From Aquanectria penicillioides (taxonomy: Eukaryota > Ascomycota > Sordariomycetes > Hypocreales > Nectriaceae), in NCBI GenBank assembly GCA_003415625.1, contig PYIU01000005.1, forward strand, positions 2,175,001 through 2,239,000: a DNA stretch of 64,000 nucleotides. Direction: 5' to 3'. The stretch's first letter is position 1. The number at the start of each line of letters is the position of its first letter. The notes beneath the pieces were generated by a model. It ran no database searches, had not been told where the DNA came from, and was given only the letters and a program-made list of their open reading frames with translations. This document shows positions 56,564 through 64,000 of the stretch, piece after piece. A program made the translations under genes and the position numbers.

Positions 56564-58863
56564 TTACATGATGCTGCAGTATCCAAAGTTGAACCCATAG
56601 CCTTGTTGACATTGTTCAAGATATCCGGCCTCTTCCGATGAACCCTCAAGGACATTATGCTTTCGTACGAGGCCAGAAATTTTGATGCTCTGCTCACCCT
56701 CAAGATGCCACCATTTGAGCCTCTGTAAGGTTGTTCCTTCGTCATCGTCTGTGCTAATCTCCCACTTGCCCGAAGACACAACGACATCACACTGGTCTTT
56801 GGGGAAGTGGTACTCGGGGAGATATACCACAGTCGGTGTCTCATCAGGGGCTTGCCTGGGAGCAGAAAGTTTCAGCTCGAACGTGCATTGTCTGAGGTTG
56901 AAGCCATACGACAAAACGTCGCCATACACCACAGTTGGAGTGGGCCTGACGTATGCCTCAGCAGCGCGATACCCGGTGCGTTTGTGAGCTCAGGATCCTT
57001 GTTTGATGGCTCCGAACTGATGGAAGGAGCCATCAGCGTCTTCTTGAGATTATTTGGCGTGACACTTCTGTCGTCCGTTACGTCTCTGACAGTGGATGAG
57101 GATGTCTTAGCAAGGTTTGTTGTCGACTGAGAAAATTCCGGGACGGGTGACTCGGGAAGGGGCTTGTCATCGAGCGAAACGATTGACAAATCTTCGCCAT
57201 TCCACTGATCTCCGTGTTCATGATCATTCTTTGCAACGTAAACCCATAGGCATGCACCTTCAAGGCAAGCGCCCTCAACTGCAAAGTAATTGGCATCTAG
57301 AGCCGCTGACTGGCTTGAATAATCACCAGTCTTGTAGGCCTTCTTGTCATCCATGTCATATGGGATTCCAAACTCGGTCAAGACACAAGGGTGTTTTCCA
57401 GTACGGTCGAGACCCTCCTGCCTCAGGGTCTTGAGCTGGTCTCTGAGGCAGTTCCTGATTGCTGTTTCACCGATGCGAATGGCCAGAGCAGGGTGAAGAT
57501 ATTTGCCTCTCAGCACACCAACAACGTCAACATTCCAAGTACTGTTCCAGTGCTTGGTCATGAGGGTGATACCGTCGTAATAGTGAGGCGTGAATGCCAT
57601 CTTGGGATCGTCGTCCTCAGTTCCCTTGATCTCGGGTGGCAGTTCAAGGGTGGGGAATTGCATCAGCATGATGCAGTCTTTGTGGACCGATCGGCAAGTC
57701 TTGACATACTTGCGCCAAAAGGCCATGAAATATGTGTTGGTGAAGGTCGGGTAGTCGAGGACTTTTCCAGTGTTTGGATTCTTAGCAAAGTAATCCTTCC
57801 GAAGCAAGGTATCTGATTCCATATCCCAGACACCGTGCTGAGCCCAGATGCACTCTCCAAGCTTCCAACCAGGGTCACGCTTCCATCCGTACCTTGAATC
57901 ATCATAATCAGCAGGGAGCCATGCGACCTCGCCATGTGGGTCAACGAGTTGGGTTCCAGTTTTATAAGGACCCAGACCGCCCATATCCCATGTGTCAACT
58001 TCGCAGGCCCGACCCATGCCTGTTAAGAAAGTTTGCCACATTGTTGGGCAGGTTCCTTTTTTTAAGGGGTGCTCCTTTGGGATAACGGTCAGGTCTGCAT
58101 ACCCAACCATGCCTTTGTTGGGTTCGTTCATGCTCTCCCAGCCAATAACAACATCGTTCTCGAGATCTCCAGCCTCGTGAATCCGCTGCGCGAGGTGACC
58201 GCAGGCCGCCATGAAGTGATTTTGCAAAAAATCCTGGATATTGACACCGTCGATGATACATTTGGGCGCGAAGTCCTTTCCAGCAAAATACATGGTAAAG
58301 ATGGTGCCCGCAGCAAGTCTGTAGTAATTCGTTGACCAAATCATTTTGGGGAATTCGTCTGGATTGGGATATGTGTTTTGGACGATGGCTGCTTCGGTGG
58401 CGGCGAAGCTCTGGGGGTTGAGACCACATGCATAAAGAGTCCACATAGGGGCTCCAGAGCCTCCGGTGAAGCGAGACCAGACGTCCTGGTGCGGATCCAT
58501 GAAGATATAGAAACCATAGTCCTTCGCGATCCGTAGGATATCGATTGTGTGCTGGATGTACTCCTCGTCGTACTTGCCGGGCCCTGCCGCCTCGAGCGCC
58601 TCCCAGGTGAAGATGTATCGGATCGTATTGAAGCCGAATCGCTTGAGGCGAGAGAAATGCATGCGCGCATCGTCCTTGGGGAACGGACGTTGGTGGAAGG
58701 AGACGTTATCGCCATCGAAGAAATCGGTCCCGACGTGGGATGGCTGTTCAGGCTCGCTCGGGAGCTTGGTATCAGCAGCGACGTTGATGCCGCGGAGGAC
58801 GACCTGGCGGCCGTGGCCATCGCGAAACTGGCCGTCCTCGATGGTCAGACGAAAAGACGACAT
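56564..58863 (-). CDS. EGH1: Intracellular GH5 glucosidase (EGCrP2/Egh1 type: steryl-glucoside / glucosylceramide hydrolase); one frame break
   Basis: Fungal EGCrP2/Egh1 enzymes remove glucose from ergosteryl glucoside (and glucosylceramide) inside the cell, affecting vacuolar lipid homeostasis. Single exon of about 766 aa after one base is restored, matching the yeast relative in length. No signal peptide. The start ATG at 58863 gives MSSFRLTIEDGQFRDGHGR followed by VLRGINVAADTKLP, the normal N-terminus; the TTG further upstream is not used. Catalytic (beta/alpha)8 domain: FGFNTIRYIFTWEALE, FMDPHQDVWSRFTGGSGAP, acid/base Glu ~248 in GWESMNEPNKG and nucleophile Glu ~497 in VLTEFGIPYD. A C-terminal beta domain follows (CTFELKLSAPRQAP, WEISTDDDEGTTLQRLKWWH). 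Frame break at 56972-56974: GGG where GGGG is needed to pass from TNAPG to YRAAEAYVRPTPTVVYGD. Confidence 0.9.
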
Positions 58864-59248
58864 GTCTTTCGCCGGTACCGTCTGTCTATCGATAACGAGA
58901 GGGGGTAGCAAGCTCGACTCTGTCGAGGTCAAGGTCTTGAAGGGGGGGAAATTGGGGGGCGGACCAGGTCAGCTGCGACGATGGTCACCGATGACGTTCT
59001 GGGCACTTTCCAGCGGTCACCAACAGCGGAGCCAGCAGACTGGGTGTGTTAGTCATCCAGAGACAATTGAAAGGCTCCGGCAAGAGCTGGATGCGAGGAG
59101 ACGAAGATTTATGGCATTGACATTGACATTGTCATTGATGAGGCTTAGAGAGAGTTCCGCGCCGAGCCGTCGGTATGATCTTTGCGCAGATACCGTCATT
59201 CGCTCCGTCGACTATTTGCTTCGCATTCGTTTCCCAGTGGCTGTACTA

Positions 59249-59265
59249 GATGGATGGATGGATGG
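59249..59265. repeat. (GGAT)n microsatellite
   Basis: About four GATG/GGAT units, followed shortly by CCATCCATG, its inverted form, so a small hairpin is possible. Confidence 0.75.
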
Positions 59266-60185
59266 CGACCATCCATGATACGGTGAATGGTCCAGCCAAC
59301 GCCCCGCCGCTGGATGCCGCGCGTTGCGAACCCGAACATCACCCGACTGCGGCCCGCAATTCCGGCTGCACACTGAGGCCCATCACAATATGCTGGGGGC
59401 GATAGAGGGGTCGACGGAAACCGAGCTAATAGACGTCATCTTCATTGGGGAACATGTCTTGTGACAAAAATAAATCATGCTGAGGCTGATCCTCGTTGAA
59501 GAAGCGGCGACATGTTAGGACTCATTCTTACTGCGCGCGAAAGGACCTTCGAGGCTGCCCTTTGGGTAAGAATTAGGCTCTGTGTGACCAGGAATTGGGG
59601 TCGCGGATGTCCGGGGGGGTTGGATGGGCAGTCTATGTATGTATTGGCGCCTCTCGGACTCAATGAACACGAATGTAGCACAACCCGGAATCCGAGAATC
59701 CGAGCATTGAGGAGGACCACCGGACAAAATTGGCATTTAAGTGCGAAATGCGAAGCAAGAAACCTCCGAGTTTAAATACGAACATCCGGCAATTATTGCT
59801 AAGCCATGCACAGCAAAAGTCCTGCGGAGAAAAAAAGTCATGGCGCAGAAAAGTCGTCGTAAGCTCGTGCAAAGTCGTTGGTTCTTGGCGGTGGGTTCGT
59901 GGAATTAACCGTACGGGATACGGCGTATTCGTCGTCGTCAGCCAGTTCAGGGTTAGTGCCATCGCTGCTCTTTTCTCTCTCGGAGCTCACCTCACGTAAG
60001 GACTGATGAGTAAAGAGTGCGGACGAGAGGTGTCAGAACCCAAGAATTTCGCCTTGGTCAGATCTTACTGCTGTAGGGCGAAATAAACCTCCAAGACAAA
60101 ACATTATCCTCGGTTGAGATAACCTCAGTTCGAGAAATCCGGAATCACGACACGAAGAGGCTCTTTTTAAAGCGGCATTTACTTT

Positions 60186-60259
60186 ACACCGTTTGGGGAG
60201 TTTGTTTTCGCGTCGGCTTTGCGAAAATCGGCCATATTTTTCGCATCAGCAGTGCGAAA
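60186..60259. other. Inverted TTTTCGC / GCGAAAA motifs in promoter
   Basis: Between 60205 and 60259 the heptamer TTTTCGC and near-matches alternate with GCGAAAA (GTTTTCGCGTCGG, TTTGCGAAAATCGG, TTTTTCGCATCAG, GTGCGAAAAACCC). This arrangement can pair with itself or act as clustered binding sites. It lies about 0.65 kb upstream of the regulator gene. Function unknown. Confidence 0.4.
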
Positions 60260-60887
60260 AACCCAAAGACAGCCGTTAACTCCGCTTACCTGTACCTTTC
60301 CGACCTCGACCTGACTTCCCTCAGTCAAATCTCCGACGCCCTCCCCAAAAATTCCAACTCGGCCTACATGTACGACGAGAGACTATACGCACATCAGTCG
60401 AGCCATTATTGCTTCCCATAGGTCAGTTCGTGGATACTTTCAGCTTCCCTATCTCTGTCTCTCTTTGTCTCCCACATCCCGAACCCTGGCTCCACACCCA
60501 CGTCGTCACTCTACACCCGAGGGAGGCGATGCTGTCGTCTGTCGTGGCCGGACTAACAAACAGGTAGCCAAATATTCCCTGCAGCTCCTCCAGAACCCAC
60601 AACGTCTTCTGATCATCATCGCGCTTCTTGGGATTCTGCAGCGTCTCAGATCAGCGTCTCTGGAGGTCTCAACACGTGTGGGGCCGCAGAGGTGAAACCC
60701 TCCGGCGCTTCCGCCCGGTGAAGCCGTGGATATATCCGGCTCTTGGGAAGACCACCACAGGTTTCAATACCAAACAAGAGGGGGCAGGGTGTTGGTTGAG
60801 TAGCGAGCTTTCGCTACCGTTCAAACGGCCTTGATACTACCAACCATCGGCCGGCATTCAGGCGCCCGTGTCGGTCGTGACAGGAGG

Positions 60888-62316
60888 ATGACGCCGCAAC
60901 CGCCAGCCGACAGCCCGGTTCCTGGGAGGGTCTCAAAGTTGGCCAGGAGACCCCATCGCAAGTCCAGGAACGGCTGTTTTAACTGCAAGAGACGGAAGGT
61001 CAAGGTTTGTTCATCTCGTTGTTTTGGCTCTCCAATGACTTCGCTAACATCGCCAGTGCGACGAGGTAAAGCCGGCGTGCGCAAACTGCATCCGGTTCGG
61101 CATCCCATGTGATTTTGCGCCGCAACCTCCATCCAGCGAGGACTCGGCGCCGAAAGGTTCAGCTGGAGATGTCGGTGCCAATCACGGAGGGGAACCGTCT
61201 GCTGCACCGCGCCGGGGTCCGGGCCGGCCGCGCAAGGATTGGGCCGCTCTAGCGAAACCGATTCCTCAGACAACGGAGAGAACCGGGACTTCACCATCCT
61301 CCAGTGTCGCCACGCCGGCTTCAACCTCCACCGCGTCAGAGCCAATACCTTGCTCTTTCAACATGGTTGACGCTGAACTGATTATCCATTTTGTCACCCA
61401 AACTGCCGCAACGCTTCGTGACTCTCCAGACCACAACAACACCATCGTCAGATTTTGGGAACGAAACGTGCCTCAGATTGGTCTCTCCTATCACTTTGTG
61501 CTACACCTGGCGTATGCTTTGGCGGGATATCATTTGGCCTATTTGGAAACCAACAACACTGACCTCCGGGCTCAATACCTCGCTCTTGCCCGACACCACT
61601 ATGACGCTGGCCTCAGTGAGCTAAACAAAATGCTAGTAAACCTTGATGAAACTAATTGCGGCGCCCTGTATGTTTCCGCCGTGCTAGTGTGTTACTGTGC
61701 CTTTGCTGCAGGCCCTACAGGGGTTAACGACTTGCTTATTTGCAACGCGAGCGAGGGTGCGCCTCATCAGTGGTTGCCGTTGATTCACGGCGTGAGATTA
61801 ATTAGGAGCCGGATCGAGCCTGCTACGCTATTCACCGGTCTCATGGCACCTATGGGGGCCGCGCCCGACGATGCAGATGATCGTCGACCAATGTATCTTA
61901 TTGGCGGCTTCCCGCGAGTTGAATGGATCGAGCCGTTCGATAAGCTTCGAAAGTGGATTGAATCATACGACTCGCCCGACTCCATCATTTACATAAGAGC
62001 CCTGTCAAGTTTATCAGACATATACGAGGCAAACTATGGCGACAGAAATGGCATGTTCAGTGGCCCAACTTCGAATAAGTTGGTCTTGGGGTGGCTCTAT
62101 CGCCTACAAGATCTTTACGTTGCCTGTATTCAGCGAAAAGAACCGCACGCTCTGGTTTTATTGGCCTACTATGTTCCCCTGCTGAAAACCTTGCATACAT
62201 GTTGGTTCGTGGATGGATGGACAGGGCATCTTCTCGACACGATACAAGGCATGCTAGGACGGGAGCATTTAGGCTGGCTCGAATGGCCGATTCAAGTAAC
62301 GCTACAGGGGCATTGA
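60888..62316 (+). CDS. Zn2Cys6 (fungal binuclear cluster) transcription factor
   Basis: Nuclear DNA-binding regulator, 458 aa. Exon 1 is 60888-61004, exon 2 61057-62316; the intron 61005-61056 runs GTTTGT...GCTAAC...GCCAG and splits the zinc cluster right after Lys39. The spliced cluster is CFNCKRRKVKCDEVKPAC then ANC and IRFGIPC, residues 30-57, spacing C-X2-C-X6-C-X6-C-X2-C-X6-C, complete. An AT-hook-like RRGPGRPRKDW follows near 90. The rest, starting at FNMVDAELIIHFVTQTA and VPQIGLSYHFVLHLAYALAGYHLAYL, resembles the helical effector domain of Upc2-like regulators. Target genes are not readable; regulators of this branch often control sterol or metabolic genes, which is only suggestive given the nearby GH5 sterol-glucosidase. 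No frame break. Convergent with the MARVEL gene 205 bp away. Confidence 0.9.
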
Positions 62317-62521
62317 GTAACACCACCACAGAAGCCCGAAACGATAATTCCGGGAGGCAAGGACGAAACGGAACAGCATATTCACAACAATATCAAACTT
62401 TCGATGTTAAATCCATCGCTTCCTGTTCCGAGATGAGATACCAGAGCGATGCCAGGATTTTGGCCCAGCTTTTGGCTATTTCATGTTCCAATTGTTCAGA
62501 GTACACTCGTGCCTGAACACC

Positions 62522-63052
62522 CTACACTTTGTCATCATACGCGGGGGGATCTTCTTCTGGGATCCTTACATCCCCTGTCGTGAAATCCTGGCCCTGCTTT
62601 GTTGCCTCGACCTTCTGTCGCTTCCCTCCTCGTGCCGCGCCACAGCACAAACACACCTCCACGGCGGACGCCAACCAAAGCACCATATTCACAACGTCGA
62701 TTCCCACGGCAGCGCTGACTCTGCCTCTCGAATATCCGCCTTCTGGACCAGTGATGCAAGACAGAGTCTGACCAAATACAGCAACTGTGACGAGCCAGAG
62801 CAGGCACGCAACGCTATCCCATATTGCAGATGCCGCTGGGGGAAGTGCAAGCCACCATTGGGTGATGCAGCTGAAAACCGACAACACTGAGACAACCTCA
62901 GCGTAGATCCAGTTGGGGTTGGCGTGGATATTAGCGTTAGACCAGTTGGCAAGGTCAACAGCGAAGAGAGCGGCGCTAATGCAGGCGAAGAGGAATTGGA
63001 TGCTGCGGAGGCTGATTTGGGCAAGGGCCCGGGGGTGCCATTCACGGGTCAT
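62522..63052 (-). CDS. MARVEL-domain membrane protein
   Basis: Four-helix membrane protein of 176 aa, single exon. The ATG at 63052 gives MTREWHPRALAQISLR; the upstream GTG is not needed. Predicted spans: about 14-32 (SLRSIQFLFACISAALFAV), 51-70 (EVVSVLSVFSCITQWWL), 78-98 (AIWDSVACLLWLVTVAVFG) and 118-138 (GIDVVNMVLWLASAVEVCLC). This is the MARVEL layout, with a short basic cytosolic tail ending in a PPAY motif (PPAYDDKV), a possible WW-domain or ubiquitin-ligase docking site. MARVEL proteins organise membrane domains and vesicle traffic; fungal members are poorly characterised. Confidence 0.8.
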   Translation of the reverse strand: MTREWHPRALAQISLRSIQFLFACISAALFAVDLANWSNANIHANPNWIYAEVVSVLSVFSCITQWWLALPPAASAIWDSVACLLWLVTVAVFGQTLSCITGPEGGYSRGRVSAAVGIDVVNMVLWLASAVEVCLCCGAARGGKRQKVEATKQGQDFTTGDVRIPEEDPPAYDDKV

Positions 63053-63874
63053 GGTAGTAATGTTGGAGGGCACCTATTGCCGAGCTGTTGTCTTTGTTGG
63101 GGGGGGGCAAGCAAGGATCTGTGTGGCTGTGTGTAGTTGGTTTTTTTTTCCTGGCAAAAGAGCTCCTGAGGAGATTCAGATGAATCAAAGGCAGGGGGGA
63201 GCAAGAAGACCCTCGCTTTATATATCTTCACAAATGACTCGCTTTTGAGTGTCCCAAATAGACTATGGATAACAACACGCAAGTAGCAAGGACCAAAACA
63301 AGATATTCGAATCCACACAACCACTACTTTGTCCAACAAGACGTACAGCAGTCCGAAAATTCGAGGATAATATACGAAAATTCAGCTTCGCCCCACTTGG
63401 CTAATGCTGGTGTGGGCCAGCTGAACCGCCAGTTTCGATTTGAGAGTCAATGCAACGTCAATGTCGCTGGGATACGAGAATGGCAGAGCGCTATTTTATG
63501 ATGGCGAGGAATGACGGAATGGGGCTATGTCTCTAGTCATGTTACTACGCTTCCAAGATGACCAAGCTGAAGCGTTGAGCTCTGCCCTGCCAACCCCCAT
63601 GCTGCTGTTGATATATGACAGCATGGACAGGAGACGGATGGCTTAAGTAGCCGACACACCCGAAGTAGAAGTCAAGTTGGGTATCGTGAGGTATCATTCA
63701 TCAGAGTTCCTGCTTCCTGTTCCGTAACATGCGGGACAGACCCGAAAAGGATAAGGTATCAATAATCAGCAAGGATGTGCGTCCACCAGTCCTGATTCCC
63801 CTCCCCCCCCTGCCATCGCATCAGCAAGTCAATACGAAATTACGGAGTACAACAGTCTCCTGATCCCCCGCATT
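63053..63874. other. Intergenic region, MARVEL gene promoter / next gene 3' end
   Basis: About 0.8 kb between two minus-strand genes: the left end is the MARVEL promoter and the right end the 3' region of the truncated gene. It contains a G-run near 63101 and a T-run near 63142. No exon recognised. Confidence 0.45.
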
Positions 63875-64000
63875 TTACTTTCTCTTCGGGGTGGTTCCTT
63901 CTAGTTCCTCGATTTGCGTTCCGTCGATCTCTTCGATTTGATTCCCATCAATTTCCTCGATCCTGTTCCCACCCAGCTCCATGGGCGGCCGGTTAGAAGG
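63875..64000 (-). CDS. C-terminus of an unidentified gene with an 8-residue repeat (runs off window)
   Basis: Last 41 codons and stop (63875-63877) of a minus-strand gene that continues beyond the right edge. It reads in one frame from the edge to a TAA. The tail has three near-identical octads, GNRIEEID, GNQIEEID and GTQIEELE, then GTTPKRK. Acidic tails of this style are common on fungal plasma-membrane proteins, but the family cannot be named from this fragment. Confidence 0.6.
   Translation of the reverse strand, partial: PSNRPPMELGGNRIEEIDGNQIEEIDGTQIEELEGTTPKRK

Larger units (their letters stand above)
58864..60887. promoter_or_regulatory. Divergent promoter region, GH5 gene / Zn2Cys6 regulator
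   Basis: About 2 kb between divergent starts. It contains a GGAT array at 59249-59265 and a GC-rich patch to 59360; the rest is mixed. Sequences around 60180-60250 repeat TTTTCGC/GCGAAAA motifs in both orientations. No exon recognised. Confidence 0.45.

Noticed and set aside
58864..58932. Upstream TTG extension of the GH5 gene
   Set aside because: The extension has no ATG and the ATG at 58863 gives the normal family N-terminus.
1..64000. tRNA, rRNA, CRISPR arrays, complete transposons, viral genes, secondary-metabolite clusters
   Set aside because: Scanned by eye for B-box-like motifs, terminal inverted repeats, polymerase or integrase motifs and PKS/NRPS domains; none were convincing. A small RNA gene could still be missed.

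Overview
The window is nuclear DNA of a filamentous ascomycete. Genes are broken by short introns (about 50-120 bp, GT...CTNAC...AG). The proteins are typical of Pezizomycotina, probably Sordariomycetes (Spt7, Bck1, Fig1, a Zn2Cys6 regulator, a MARVEL protein). Intergenic DNA is rich in CT tracts and (TACC)n arrays. The species cannot be named from the sequence alone. I see no CRISPR array, rRNA, tRNA, viral genome, complete transposon or secondary-metabolite cluster.

Layout, left to right. 0-6 kb: SAGA subunit SPT7 (-) divergent from a VanZ-like membrane protein (+). 6.5-7.2 kb: an orphan ORF (-) beside AT-rich DNA. 8-12.5 kb: prefoldin subunit 3 (+), then a large helical protein, possibly PPR-like (+). 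14.6-17.4 kb: a secreted Ser/Thr-rich protein with a CBM19-like cysteine module (+). 18.5-20 kb: a classical tyrosine phosphatase (-). 23-24.8 kb: the RCC1-repeat mitochondrial protein FMP25 (-), divergent from COG3 (+, 25.3-27.8 kb). 28.8-30 kb: a YMC1-type mitochondrial carrier (+). 30.4-32.8 kb: the Dsl1-complex tether TIP20/RINT1 (-). 36-37.1 kb: FIG1 (+). 38.9-42.2 kb: a membrane-anchored GH47 alpha-mannosidase with large inserts (-). 45.4-51.2 kb: the cell-wall-integrity MAPKKK BCK1 (-). 53.2-56.2 kb: two tandem, damaged-looking members of a Cys-rich single-pass membrane protein family (+). 56.6-58.9 kb: a GH5 intracellular steryl-glucosidase/endoglycoceramidase-type enzyme (-). 60.9-62.3 kb: a Zn2Cys6 regulator (+), convergent with a MARVEL-domain protein (-, 62.5-63.1 kb). 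63.9-64 kb: the last 41 codons of a further minus-strand gene.

Most genes are housekeeping or serve the cell surface and secretory pathway: COG3 and TIP20 (vesicle tethering at Golgi and ER), GH47 mannosidase (glycoprotein trimming), BCK1 (wall-stress signalling), FIG1 (mating and calcium), the Ser-rich wall protein, and the GH5 enzyme (sterol-glucoside or glucosylceramide turnover). They do not form an obvious operon-like pathway cluster.

The most striking internal signal is technical or evolutionary. Six conserved genes (SPT7, the PPR-like gene, the Ser-rich gene, GH47, BCK1 twice, GH5) are each interrupted by a one-base frame change explained by a mononucleotide run one base too short, or too long in GH47. 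An eighth such break lies in the second tandem membrane-protein copy. This looks more like run-length base-calling error than biology, and it matters for anyone using these gene models. The most interesting biological candidates are the tandem Cys-rich membrane-protein pair, the insert-bearing GH47 enzyme, the repeat-rich wall protein and the orphan ORF. I did not find a clearly new multi-gene system.
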